Shown here: piece after piece, positions 1 through 11,200 of the stretch
Position numbering within the stretch: the stretch's first letter is position 1
Layout: each line of letters starts with the position of its first letter
Assembly: GCA_039111635.1 (NCBI GenBank)
Contig: JBCAQO010000009.1
Span: 124,001 to 188,000, forward strand
DNA: 64,000 nt
Origin: Heterobasidion occidentale
Lineage: Eukaryota; Basidiomycota; Agaricomycetes; Russulales; Bondarzewiaceae
Direction of reading: 5' to 3'
Notes under the pieces: generated by a model
Database searches by the model: none
What the model saw: only the letters and a program-made list of their open reading frames with translations
What the model was told of the DNA's origin: nothing
Program-made: the position numbers and the translations under genes

Positions 1-218
1 CTCTTCTGTACGTCCCTTCTCTTTTTGCACGGTTCCCTGCTCATGCTGACGCATGGTTCTGTGAGTGTAGGGGCGTGGTTGGGATTCTGTTGACCGTCGT
101 GCTTGGGCTCGTTGGTGTGTCGGCATTGGCACTCGTCGGCTCCCTCCTGCCGCTCATTCTCGTGCTCGTCCCCACCGTCCTCAATCTCGTTCTTCCCCTT
201 GTTCTGAACTTGCTCTGA
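1..218 (+). CDS. Secreted hydrophobic-tail protein, 3' end only (tandem paralogue)
   Basis: Only the 3' end of the gene is inside the window. Bases 1-7 are the end of an exon, followed by a GTACGT donor at 8, an acceptor AG at 69-70 and a last exon from 71 to the TGA at 216-218. The last exon encodes about 48 residues dominated by Val, Leu, Ile and Gly, beginning GVVGILLTVVLGLVG. This matches the last exon of the gene at 1697-2486 (GVVGVLLTVVLGLVG), with the same intron phase and donor. The two genes are therefore tandem duplicates in the same orientation. The function is unknown. The N-terminal signal peptide expected from the paralogue lies outside the window. Confidence 0.72.
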   Translation, partial: LLYVPSLFARFPAHADAWFCECRGVVGILLTVVLGLVGVSALALVGSLLPLILVLVPTVLNLVLPLVLNLL

Positions 219-1572
219 AGACTTCCTGTTATTGTGAGCTGTTTTTCTTGACGCGCATTGCAGAATCGAATGCTTACATCCGAAAATATCAGAATACCCT
301 GGCCTCGCAAACGAGCGGGGAGTTTCTTGTTCAAAAAATATCTTATAAACGATTTGTTACGGTTGATCAAATTCACTGTCTGGGTTTTTCTGGGACTATT
401 GGGTGGACTTGTCAAGTGTGTGTTCCATTGCGCTACCGATGGTCCCGAATCTTCCCATTGAGAACCACAGTTCGACCACTGCATCGAAGGCATACTCGTG
501 CTAGTTGTGCTCTGGTTCTCTGATGTGTTATTTCGTTCCCACACTGTATGTGCTCGAAGACTCGAAGAGTCGCACAGTCCCGTAAGTGATTACTATGTAA
601 GAAGTTGAACGTTGAACGCTGGAGAGAATCTGCAAGAATTTCTACGACCTGTCTTCACACTGACTGATGTTTAAATTCTTCAGCTGCACGCCCAGAGACT
701 CCTCGTGGGATCAGCGTTGTCTTGGCCCTTTCCCTATGTAATCGAAAGTGTATAAATGATTTGAATCCTTACTTCGCATTTTTTCCAACTGAATCTGGTG
801 TCCCTTTTGGTTCACCCTTGACATGGAGTAAAGGCTGACAGTCAGGCCGGTGAACGACGGCGGTCAACAGTAGAGCGTTCGTGGGCTCAGATGACGTCAC
901 CGCGACCTCCCCTGGCAAGTTGCGACGAGCGCCAACTTGCAACACACAACATCTCATCATCCCATACCTAGGACAAAAGGCAATGAAAGGTTGCTTGGTC
1001 TGGTGAGTACTGAACGTGGGGTGTGTACAGCATCTCAACGAGCATACTCCATCCGTGCTTTATATCTGCTCTGCTGGAATGAATGATGCTACCTGGAATT
1101 TTCTCGACAGCTCCTCTGTCAGCACGTCCTGAGCACCGCGAATGTCTCCCGCAAGCGACCATTTCTAGTTAGACCTCAGAGCTCAGCTACGGCGACACGC
1201 TCGATAATCTCCCAGGCTGCGCGGTACGACCCGATCCCGTTCGCCTTGGACTTCGTGCTCGCTTCTTCGACGAGTAGCAACGTCCTTCGACGCTCATTTA
1301 CTGTCCCGAAGTCGTCAGATCACACGCGCAAGGCGTGTTTCGCACCACGGGGCTAGTATATGCTTCGTTCCTGTTTCGAATCTCGCTGCCTGCACATTGG
1401 AGAAGGCGCGACGGGAGAGAGAGGATATGCACGCCTTCCGCTCTGAGCAGGTCGGATGATGGCCTGCGAGAGATGGAATGAGGTGCCGTCAGAAACAGCT
1501 CGTCCCCTCGCTCTGTCTCGGTAGCAAAGCAGCTGCCCCCGAGCTTGCCTTCACGGCTCCCTCGAAATCCGC
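219..1572. other. Intergenic region between tandem paralogues
   Basis: No gene is recognisable. The stretch separates the stop of the truncated paralogue from the promoter of the complete one. The open frames on both strands are short and low in coding character. Bases from about 1180 onward become GC-rich with C/T-biased tracts, as expected for a fungal promoter. Confidence 0.5.
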
Positions 1573-1580
1573 TATTTAAA
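1573..1580 (+). promoter_or_regulatory. TATA-like element
   Basis: TATTTAAA lies 117 bases before the ATG at 1697. It is followed by a C/T-rich leader, typical of fungal transcription start regions. This is inference from position and sequence only. Confidence 0.45.
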
Positions 1581-1696
1581 CCGCCCGCTGCTCGCCTCCC
1601 ATTTCCTCACCACCCTTCCTCCGGTTCAATCCCTGCGAGCTCCCGCCTCCTGATCCTCCGCTCTCGCACTTTGTGGTCTTCATCTCGCATCGCATC

Positions 1697-2486
1697 ATGT
1701 TCTCCTTCGCCAAGATCGCCTCGTTCGCCGTCCTCGCTTTGGGCACCCTCGCCTCCGCGTCCGCGGTCCCGGCAGTCAAGGACGCGGCACCTATCGCCGT
1801 CGCCGCCCCCGTCGTCATCGCGGCACCCGTCACGGTCGACCCCGTCGTCGCACCCGTGACGACCCTCGAAGCACGCGCCAGCGTCCCCAGCATCGCGTCC
1901 ATCTTCGCCAACCTGACCTCCGCGCTCAACCCCATCCTCTGTACGTCTCCCCTCCCGCATCCCCCACCCGCGCGCCTGCTAACGCGCGCGCCCCCGCAGC
2001 CGGCCTCTCCACGAGCACCGACCTCGTGACGCTCGAGTCCGAGGTCGCGACGATCACGTCGCTCATCCAGTCCGCCTCGACCTCCCTCTCGGCGCTCTCC
2101 GGCCAGCCGCAGTCCGTCATCCTCGCGAACCTCGACGGCACGGGCCTGCTCAGCACGGACGACCTCGCGGGGCTCCTCGGCGGGCTCCTCAACAGCGTCT
2201 TCGGCACGCTCGGGCCCATCACCACGGGCGCGGACGCGGTCGGCACCCTTGGCGTCCTCACGCCCATCCTGTACGTTCTCGTCTTCATCTTCGCGGGGTT
2301 CGCGCGACTGACGCGTGATGAATGATGCGCAGGGGCGTGGTCGGCGTGCTGCTGACCGTCGTGCTCGGGCTCGTCGGCGTGCTCGCGGGGCCCCTCCTCG
2401 TGGTGGTGATCGGCCTCGTCCTCGGGCTTCTCCCCGCGGTCCTCGGCCTCCTGCTCCCCATCCTCCTCGCCCTACTCCTGCTCTGA
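1697..2486 (+). CDS. Predicted secreted protein with a long hydrophobic C-terminal tail
   Basis: Three exons (1697-1940, 2000-2270, 2333-2486) joined at GTACGT...CAG and GTACGT...CAG give 222 residues with phase closing exactly. The protein starts MFSFAKIASFAVLALGTLAS, a clear signal peptide with an Ala-rich cleavage region. A Val/Ala/Pro-rich segment follows, then a Ser/Thr/Leu-rich middle with spaced leucines (residues about 80-170). The final 50 residues are almost entirely Val, Leu, Gly, Ile, Ala and Pro, and the protein ends in a run of leucines. No catalytic motif is visible. The tail could be a membrane anchor or a self-assembling surface segment; it lacks the eight-cysteine pattern of hydrophobins. 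The upstream partial gene at 1-218 is a paralogue. I do not recognise a named family. Confidence 0.8.
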
Positions 2487-3400
2487 GGAACATCCGGGCA
2501 ACATGGTGAGCGAGCTCCCTTCCGATCCACATGCGTCGCGAAACCGGGCGCTGATGTGCATTCTTGAATTAGATGGGACGCCGTGCGCGGGCTGCGCAGA
2601 CGAGACGACGCGGGGGTGCTTGATTAGCTACTTTTTGCGTCGCCTCGGAACGTACATTCATCATACTGTGTTGTGTTGTGCTTGACGGACTTGTCGGTTT
2701 AATGGTATTTTTTTTTAATCTGATGAGATCTCGATGTCGCGCGTCGTTCGTGCTGTTATCTTCCCCGCCCTGTCCCATCCCGTCCCGTCCGCTCAGGCGG
2801 GCTCTTGTTCTGATAGGAGAGGAAGGGGGGGTGGGGGGAAGAAGTCTCTCGAGCGAGTACGGTGAGTGACGTTCCTACGCGCTCGTGCCGGCTATCGACG
2901 CGCACGCCCGACGCGCGCCTCCGAGTCTGTGGCCTCCATTCGAGCCTCGCACATGGGCCCTCGCGACTGCCTCGCGCCGACGAGCACCAGGCACCAAGCA
3001 CCGAGCACCGATCTACGGCACGATCGCCGTCGCGCGTGCGCTGGCCCCTCGATCCGACGGCGCTCAGGCGCTCGGTACGGTGAGCTCCATCATGTTATGT
3101 GGTTACGCTCGATACGCACGGGCGACGGCGTAGGGAGCCCAAAGCTTGGGACTAATTGGCTATCGGCTTTCATAAGGTAGGTACGATACAGGATGGGCGG
3201 GCGGGATACAGGACGGGGCGGGCGGGGCGGGCGGGATACAAGATGCGGCGGGATGCGAGGGCATGAGTGCGTGGGTGGGAGTAGGGGGAGTGCGTGTGTA
3301 GCGATGTATGTAGTGGTGTAGGTGTTTTGTGGACTAGGGCTGGGATCAGGACTGGGAAAACGGAAGAAAACTCCAGGAGAGGGGGGTGATATAGGGAGAT

Positions 3401-3440
3401 ACAGACAGACAGATAGACAGACACACAGACAGACACACAG
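3401..3440. repeat. GACA/CA microsatellite
   Basis: A run of ACAGACAGACAGATAGACAG followed by further ACAC/AGAC units is seen directly. It lies in the 3' flank of the minus-strand gene at 3932-6064. Confidence 0.8.
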
Positions 3441-3637
3441 AGCAGGGAGAGCGAGGGCAGTGAGAGCGGGAGAGCGTGAGAGCGGGAGGGACAAGGAAAG
3501 AGGGAGGAAGGGGGCAGCGCTCGGCGGGGGAGGAATAGAAAGGGGGGAGGAAGAGATACACGGCGCGGCCGCTCTACATCACAGCGCGCACGCACGGAGA
3601 CGAGACCCGTCCGGAAATACCTAGTCATCAGAGTCCA

Positions 3638-3662
3638 GAACGAACGAACGAACGAACGAACA
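3638..3662. repeat. GAAC tetranucleotide repeat, about 6 copies
   Basis: Uninterrupted GAAC units are visible. Purine-rich A/G tracts follow to about 3730. Confidence 0.8.
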
Positions 3663-3893
3663 AAAGCAAAAAGGCCGTAAGACAGCTCGAAAGAAAGAAG
3701 AAAAAAGAAAGAAAGAAAGAAAAAGAAAAACACGCAAGCGAACCTCACCCAACCAACCTCCCAACCTCCCAGCCTCCCAGCCTCCCACCAACCAACCCCC
3801 AAAAAACACGCAAGCGAAGATAAAGACCAAAAAGCGAACAAAAGGGCAAGCCCTCCGACCGTCCACACCACACCACTCAACACACACATCGTC

Positions 3894-3920
3894 CCCGCAC
3901 CCGCACCCGCACCCGCACCC
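3894..3920. repeat. CGCACC hexanucleotide repeat
   Basis: Four to five copies of CCCGCA-type units sit just outside the stop codon of the minus-strand low-complexity gene. Confidence 0.75.
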
Positions 3921-3931
3921 TGCGCGCCCCT

Positions 3932-6064
3932 CTACCTACCCCCGCGCGCGCCCTCCGATACCCTCCTCAGCCTCCTCGGCTGCCTCTGCCGCACTGGCAC
4001 TGGCACTGGCACTGGCACTGGCACAGGCTCCGCCGCGCCACGCGCCCCCGCCCCCGCCCCGCCCCCTCGGACGCCCAAGCCGCGCGGCGTGCGGTTCGCA
4101 CCTGCGTATATGCCCGCGCCTCCTCTTCCTGCGCCTCCTCCTGGACCCGTCATTGAACCGCCTGGGCCCACTCCTGGGCCACCCGCAGCACCGCCTGGCC
4201 CGCCTGGCCCGCCCGCCGCGCCACCAAAGCCAAAGCCGAGGCCGAGACCGAGGCGCGGGAAGAAGCGCTGGAGGAGCGGGCGCTTTGGTCCGGTTGAGGA
4301 CGAGCCTGACGAGGTTGGAGATGTGGGGGAGGTGGGTGTGGGAGACGTGGGAGACGTGGGGGAGGTGGGGGAGCGGGGGGCGTAGAATTTGTTCGGCGGG
4401 ATCGGCATCGGCGCGTGTGCGTGTGCGTGTGCGAGGGGGGCGAAGGAGGGCGGGATCGGGGGCTAGTCGGCAGGAAATGAGGATGAGAAATGAGGACGAG
4501 AAGAAAAGAGAGGACGAGAAGAGAAGAGAGGAGACGAGAGGAAGGGTGAGCGACGGAGAAGAGGGCGGGGGAGAAGAGCGGCGCGCACGCACCACGACGG
4601 TGACTTTCTGCCCGGGGGACGGCAGCACGTAATACGTGCTCCCCGAGCTCGCGCTGGCGACCTCGACCGCGTCGCGGTGGCGCGCGTGCGCGAACTCGGG
4701 TGGGGACGGGGTGGGCGAGGGGGACGGCGATGGGGACGGCGAGGGCGAGAAGTGCTCGTAGAGGCGGCCGCGGCTGGGTGTGCGGCCTTGTGGGGCGTAG
4801 AACTGCTGTCGTTGCTGTGGTTGTTGTTGTTGTTGTTGTTGTTGCTGGGGGTGCTGGTGGTGTTGTTGCGGGTACTGGTGTTGTTGCGGGTGCTGGTGTG
4901 GGTGGTGGCGGGAGCCGGAGCCGGAGCCGGGGGTGGGGTCGGAGTAGGACGCGGCGATGCCGGGTGGCGGGGGCGTCTTCGTGGCGAGGTGGGAGGGGTG
5001 TGGGGGGTGCAAGGAGGCGGCGGCGGCGGTGGTGCTGGGGTGCTGGGAGGCGGAGCGCTGGAGGGCAGAGGGCGGGGGGTAGGAGAGGATAAGCGGGGGG
5101 TTGTAGGCGTACGAGGCGGCGGAGGCGGCGTGGTTGGAGGGGGCGTAGATGATCGGGGGCGGGCGGTGGTGGTGGTGGTGTTTAGGCTGGCTATGATGGG
5201 AGGTGGTGCTGGAGGCGTGGGAGTGGGAGTGCGAGCGCGGGTGCGAATGGGAGTGCGAGGACTGTGGCGGGGGGTTGGGGTGGGCTGGCTGGGGTGGAGG
5301 GTGGCGGGGTCGGGAGGGGGGTGCGTGGAGAAGGCGTATACGGGGGACGGGGAGTGGATTGGCTGCGGGGGGTGGGAGCGCGGGAGGGTCTGGGCGGGGT
5401 TGTAGACCATGTGGAGGGAGGGGTGGGTGTAGGCAGTGCGCGAGGACTGCGAGGACTGCGGGGACTGGGAGTGGGAGGACTTTTTGGAGCGGGAGCGGGG
5501 GCGCGGGGCGGGCGCGGGTGCGGGCGCGGGGCGTGTGCGTGTGAGGCGGAGGCGGAGGTGGGGGTTGTGGGGGAGGGTGGATGTGGATGGTTTCGGGGTG
5601 GCGGGCGAGCTGGGAGGGCGCGGGTGGGGAAGGGATGTAGAGGGCGCTCGGGGGCGGGGCGTGGGGCGGCGTGGGGCGGCCCGCGGGCTGGCGCGATGGG
5701 ACGCGGATGGGTGCGGCGGGTAGGTCTCTGCGCGGGGGCGGGCGAAGGCGTAGGCGGGCTGGGGGTGCGGGTCTGGGGCGGGGGGCGCGCGGAAGGACGC
5801 GGGCCTGCCGCTCTCGTCGTAGATGGGGATCTTTGTGCCGTCGGGGTAGTTGAGGTGCATCTTCGGCGGGACGGAGTTGAGGCTCGCGTCGTCGTCGTCG
5901 GGGGAGCTCATGCCGTCGTCGGAGACGTGGATGAAGGACGGGCGTTTCCACGGGTCGGCGAAGGCGGTGGCGGCGGGAGTGTGTGTGGCGACCCAGTCGG
6001 CGGTGCGATGGCGGGAGGAGCGGAACTCTGCGATGGCCTCGGGGGAGGAGGTGTACTCTGTCAT
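3932..6064 (-). CDS. Low-complexity Pro/Ser/Gln-rich protein, basidiomycete-type, function unknown
   Basis: Three exons on the minus strand (6064-5342, 5261-4593, 4462-3932) give 640 residues. Both introns (80 and 130 nt) are phase 0 with GTATAC...CAG and GTGCGT...TAG borders. The N-terminus, MTEYTSSPEAIAEFRSSRHR, then an acidic SSPDDDD segment and a YPDGTKIPIYDESG segment, is ordinary protein sequence and resembles uncharacterised basidiomycete proteins as I remember them. The rest is disordered: His runs, a Gln run, Ser-Pro repeats, the motif STYYVLPSPGQKVTVV before the second intron, Pro-Thr-Ser repeats (APRSPTSPTSPTSPT), a Gly-rich stretch and a Val-Pro run. No enzyme domain is visible. 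Several frames stay open here because of base composition, so exon choice rests on splice sites and on which frame looks protein-like. A TATA box lies about 90 bases upstream. Confidence 0.65.
3991..4025. repeat. TGGCAC hexanucleotide repeat inside a coding exon
   Basis: Tandem TGGCAC units on the plus strand encode alternating Pro-Val on the minus strand, near the C-terminus of the 640-residue protein. Confidence 0.8.
4811..4847. repeat. TTG/CTG trinucleotide repeat (poly-Gln coding)
   Basis: A run of TTG triplets on the plus strand reads as CAA/CAG on the minus strand. It encodes a glutamine tract in exon 2 of the low-complexity protein. Confidence 0.8.
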
Positions 6065-6151
6065 TCCTGCATGCGAAGGGCGGGTGGATCGCGGCCAGTG
6101 GGTAGAGAGAGAGAGGCGGAGGGGAGAAAGGGAGATTCAGCGCGATGTGTG

Positions 6152-6158
6152 TTTTATA
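6152..6158 (-). promoter_or_regulatory. TATA box of the low-complexity gene
   Basis: The minus strand reads TATAAAA about 90 bases before the ATG at 6064. It supports that ATG as the true start. Confidence 0.55.
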
Positions 6159-7928
6159 GTGGCCGGCGCCATTCTTAGAACCGTCGAGGGAGAACGCGAG
6201 CTGGATCGGGGACAGCGAGGGTCGCGGACCTCCAGTCTCGTGCTTATCGCGAGGCCGTAGCACTCCCGGCACTCCCCGGCTGCGGTCCACCATCCCCCAG
6301 CTCTGCTGCCTGTGCCTGCGCGCACCGCCTCGCTTCATCTGACCGTCGCTTTCTGGCCCAGCTCTAGCCCACTCGATCCACCTCGGTCCTCGCACCACAC
6401 CCTCGCCTTACATCTCTTCCGAGCCCTCCTCGCAACCCCAGCGTCCGCGCTCCAACAAAGGCATCCCATACCCACTTCAAGAGCCAGTCTCCCCCGCAAA
6501 GCAGCAGCTGCATCTTCCCGTTCCGCCTGCCGTCGCCACCCAATCGCCTTTTCCAGCCCCGCCGACGCGCGGGCGACCGCCCCTGCGCTCCTATCCCCGC
6601 CACCACCTCTCGCCCTCGCCACAGCTCCCCTCCATCGAGCTTTCAGGCTGCCCCTCCAAACACGGGGTCTCGCGGTCCGCGGACGCCTCATCATACTCAC
6701 AGCCATACAGTAGTCTCATAGGTCGCCCGTCTAGACTCCCTCGACGCATGCCGGCAGCAGACCCTGGCCTTCCCCTGATGCGCGATGGCTGACCCACCGG
6801 TCACGCCACGCCACGGCATGACTCACGCTCTCGCAGTCCGGTCGGCCACTAACGCATATCCGGGCCCTCCTCGACTAGCTGCACTCGTCAGCCACACCCT
6901 GCATCCCGAACGGCGCTCGCAAGGTGGGCTTGCGCGATCACAGAAGCCCCTCCCTCCCTCCTCCTTCCTTCCATCCCTCACACTTCTTCCGACCCCTGTC
7001 CTTCCTTCCCTCCCCGGCTGCGCACCGCCTGCCTTCGCGCAGCTTTGTGCCCGGTAGCCCCTCCTTCTCAGTTTACGATCTCCCAGATCCATCCATCCGT
7101 CCGTCCATCCGTTCGTCCGTCCGTCTGCTGCACTTCTATCATCTGTGGTTGTTGGACTGGACGGTGCGTTCTCGACAGCCCTCGGCATTCGGAGCGCCTG
7201 CGTTTCCCGCGCGCGCACCGCACACTCCCGATGGAACCGCAGCGCGCTACGCTCCGTCGCGCCCTGATGCGCGCATCGCGTGCTCGAGGGCCCCGTGCGC
7301 GCCGCGCCGCGGTCTGCGACTCCGTGCGCTTGCGTCCGTCTGGTATCTTGCGCTGGCGGCTGCGCATGGCACGGCGCAGCGCGGCGCGGCGTCCGCTCAC
7401 GCTCAGGAAGATCGCCGCGCGCGCACCTCTTTCCAGACCAGACAAGACCCCACCGAGCGAGGCAGTCGCGCGCGCCTGCGCCTCCGCCTGCGCCGCACCG
7501 TCCGTCCGTCCGTCTGCGGGCCCCAGTCGACTCGCGCTCGACGCGCCGCGGTCGGTCGCCCGAAACGCGATCTGCGATCTGCGGCGATCGTGTTTCCGTG
7601 CCCGTGCGCGCGGGGGTGCGGGGTGCTGGGCTCGCTGCGGGCGATCCTGGCGCGCGCGGGCGTGCGCGCGAATACACGCACGCGCGTGCTCGGTTCGGTT
7701 TCTTTCGGCGACGTCTTTGGGTTCCCCGGGACCGAATTCCGTGGTAAGTATCGGCCTCAGCTTCAGCTTCAGCCTCGCGCGCTCGCGATCGCGTGCCGAC
7801 GCTGGGGACTTGCTCGCTCGCGAGCTCTGCGGCTGGTCCTGCTGGGTGCTGGGTACCGTTTGCTGACGGTCGGGTTGTCCTGCGCTGGGGTGCTAGCGTG
7901 CTAGCGTGCTGGCGTTCAGGAATAGGCA

Positions 7929-8015
7929 CGGCTGGCTGGCTGGTTGGCTGGTTGGCTGGCTGGTTGGCTGGTTGGCTGGTTGGTTGGTTGGCTGGCTGGC
8001 TGGTTGGTTGGCTGT
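7929..8015. repeat. GGCT/GGTT tetranucleotide tandem repeat
   Basis: About 20 alternating GGCT and GGTT units are visible. They create long repeat-derived open frames (Trp-Leu-Ala-Gly on plus, Gln-Pro-Thr-Ser on minus) that are unlikely to be proteins. Confidence 0.85.
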
Positions 8016-8154
8016 CGTGGCCCTGAGTTCTTGCATGTGCTCTGGTCGCTCTGGTCCGGTGGCATGTGTAACGCTCGCGAGAGACGAGGCGGCTGGCGTT
8101 TGACGTGCTTGGTAGCGCCGTGGTCATAGATTGGACCGACTGCCGTATGCTACT

Positions 8155-8275
8155 TCACTCCTCTCCTCTCCTCTCCCTTTCACTCCTCTGCTCTGCTCCT
8201 CCCTTTCACTCCTCTGCTCTGCTCTCCCTTTCACTCCTCTCCTCTCCTCTCCCTTTTACTACTCTCCTCTCCCTC
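8155..8275. repeat. CT-rich tandem repeat
   Basis: Units of the type CTCCTCTGCTCTGCTCTCCCTTTCA are repeated imperfectly about four to five times, giving an almost pure pyrimidine tract on the plus strand. Confidence 0.75.
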
Positions 8276-11200
8276 CATCTCCTGTCTGCTGTCCCCACCT
8301 CCGCTGGAGTTGCATCTCGTCAGGCGACGCACTAACCTAGCACCACAACAGGCGCTTCGCGTCCACGCACCCCGCAACCCGCGACCCGCGACCCGTGACC
8401 GCACGCGCTCTCGTAACCGCCCCCAATCCGAGTCGCCTTTTCTCCGTGCGCCCGTTTGGTCGCCCGTCCGTCCTTCTTTCCTTCTTTGCTTGCTTGCTGG
8501 CTGGCTTCGTTCGTTCGTGATGCTGGCGCGGTTACAGCATCGCGCCGTCTGGCCACGTCCCGTGTGTGTGCGTGTGCGTCTGTGGGCGTGCGCCTGTGCG
8601 TGTGGTCCCAGGGGCTTCTGCGTTTCGCCCGCGCCGTTCCTTCTTCGTCCCGTCTCGTCTCGTCTCGTACGGCCGGCGGGCGCCGCGTGCGGGTCCAGGT
8701 AGGCGCTCGGAAGTTTAGATCTCGCGGAATAGGTAGGCGCGCGGGGCGTGGGGCGAGCAGTGGGGTTTGACGACTTGCTTGTGGAAAGAGGGCTCGCTTT
8801 CTTGGTCGTTGGTGTTCGTTTTCGTTCGCGCCGCGACTGGGGGTGGAAGCTGTGGACTCGCTTTGGGTCGTGGGGGGCTGTGTGCGCTGCGCGTCCGCTG
8901 TGCTGTACGTAGCGGCGGGCGCTGTCGGGCGCCACCAGGGTCCTCCGATCTTGGATCGCGCGCCTCGTCGGATCCGGCTTCACTCGCGGTATCGCGTCGG
9001 ATTCTCGTCCTCGTCTTTATCCCCATCGCGCGTGGAGACGGATCCGCGTATCGCGTCCTGCGCGCGCGTGTGTTTGTGTGTGTGTGGTGGACTCGTTCGG
9101 GTGTCGGGGGCACTTTGGCAGGTAGGTGCGTGGGCGCGTGTGGTCTTCTTGCTCGTCGTCCTCGGTCGTCTGGTCGTCTGATGCTGGCTCAGCCTCAGCG
9201 CTTGTCTGCGTGCCGTCTTTCGGTCAGGGCGCTCGTCGCGCTCTGCTTCGCTCTTTCTTCCAGAGGCTTCCACTGGAGTCCGTCGGCTCTTTGCTCTATT
9301 GGACTTCTGGATGTCGAGAAGGGTCTCGGACTCGGACAAGGAGCGCCCTCCCTTCTGTGCGTGCGCCTCTCATCTGATCTGCTGAACTTGGCGGTGCTAA
9401 TGGGCTGGCGCTTGATGGCCATCCGTGTCGTGTCCTCGGGTTCGTTGGGTTCTGTCCCCCTCTCTTTGTGTTTCTGATACTCTTGTCGTCTTCGTTGATC
9501 TTGCGGCGCGCGCGGATCTCGCGCTTCTGATCGCCCTGGTGCTGTTCGTGCTGTGGATGCGTGGTTTCGAGAGGGCTTTGCTTGTTGATTGCTTGCGTGG
9601 GTGCAGGAATCCTGGGTTGTTGGATCGGCTTCTCTGGTGGTGTCTGATGTCTGATGCTTGACGTTCTTTGGGGTGGTCTTGCGATTTCTTCGGTTTCTGT
9701 TTGTTTTGAGTGCTCTGATTGGCTGTGCATTGTTCTCAAGCCCACTACATACACAGGACAGCGTCTCTGGTCGGTCACTTGGACGTAGAAACCTTGGATG
9801 GTGGCTGCGTCCTCTCTAGCTTGAAGACGTCTCTGAAGACTATGTTTGGCTTGCTCGGATGTTCACTTTGCATTACTTTCTCGGTCAACGTCATCCGCCT
9901 TGTTCGCCGACGGCCTCATGCGTTGCTCTCCCATGTACAGTGCGTCACACCCTCTTTATTATCTGACGCGGCGCATCCATTTCGGAGGATAGCCGAAGCC
10001 TGAAGCTCTTCATCTCCGTTGCCTCTTCCGGTCTGCCCGCGTCCTATTCATATCGTCTTCTCGTTCCCTGTCACATTGCATACCTACGCACACGCGTACG
10101 TTCTACGTCTGGGTGGGCCACGTAATCCCGCCTCAGCAATCAGTGCTCGATCTGTCACGTCCAGTGTTTCTTGCCTACTTCGCCTTTAGCCTGTTCTGCC
10201 TAGGTCTTTGCGCAACCCTTCACTGGTCTGATGTCTCTGTATGCTATGTATAACCACGGCCGCCCCTGTCACGCTATCTCTTTGGTCGGTGACTTCGTAG
10301 GTGGCCTCTAATCTCTTTGTTTTTTCTCATAGCGCTTCGCTATGACGTGCATCATCGATGTTCATGACTTTCATTGTCTCCTTGTACGTTTGGCTCGTAT
10401 CAGCACCCGTCGATGGCGTTCACACAAAGACGTCACCAACCCTCTTTTCACTTCACCTCTGACACTGATCAGACGTGCTGCAGTTCATGTCCTCTTTGTT
10501 AGGTGACTCACGCTACGCCCGATGAGGTCCACCCGGTCCGTCCGTCCAAGGCGCACTCGCAGCCAGGTCCCGGATCGGCGAGAGCGGGCGTGTCTGCGGA
10601 CGTAATGACACCCGTCGTCCGAAGCAACCGCCTCGCGAGTCGACTCTCCGCATCCAATCAGCCCCTCTCCATCCACGGAGCTTCGTCTCTTTCTCACCTT
10701 CATGCGCGGATTCATACTGCGTAATGCGCGCCCCTTTACGCGCCTCGTGGCGCATCCGTTTCTACGTCCGCTTCGGTGCGTGCGCCGTGCCGAGGCGACC
10801 GCGGCGTGCGCAGCGAGATGTGGCCCTGGACTCTCGCACCTTGGCCACCCGAAGGACGCTCGCTCTGGTAGCTCGCTCGCCCCCCCTCGCGTCCGAAATA
10901 GAGTTTTGGCTCATGCGAGTCGCCCAGTCGGGTGTGGGAAGCTATGTGAAGGCCGCTCTTCTTCGGGCTTGGGCGCTTGAACGGTTTAGGTACCATGAAG
11001 CGTACGGGACGTCGCGCCCATCAGGACATTTCCAAACTCGCGCGCCCGCTTTCCTGCTTTCTGCTCCTGGCAGACCGCGATGGATGCTGTTTTGCCTCCG
11101 TTGGCCGATCACTTCCCGTTGGGGTTTGGCCTTTAGGCTATACTCCCGTCGCAACTCCCCAACTCCATTGTACGATAGGTCACCTAACAGGCCGGCATCT

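Larger units (their letters stand above)
2487..3931. other. Intergenic region with microsatellites
   Basis: No gene is recognisable. The region lies between two convergently oriented genes. From about 3180 it is purine-rich on the plus strand and holds several short tandem repeats (GACA, GAAC, CCAACCTC/CCAGCCTC and CGCACC types). The longer open frames here are low-complexity translations of these repeats. Confidence 0.6.

Noticed and set aside
3936..6398. 820-codon open frame on the minus strand
   Set aside because: Only its middle part (exon 2, 5261-4593) belongs to the low-complexity gene. The rest is an open but meaningless frame caused by GC-rich repeats, and it starts upstream of the TATA box.
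6823..8127. 434-codon minus-strand frame rich in Gln-Pro-Thr-Ser
   Set aside because: It is generated by the GGCT/GGTT array and Arg/Ala-rich GC sequence. There is no start context, domain or exon chain.
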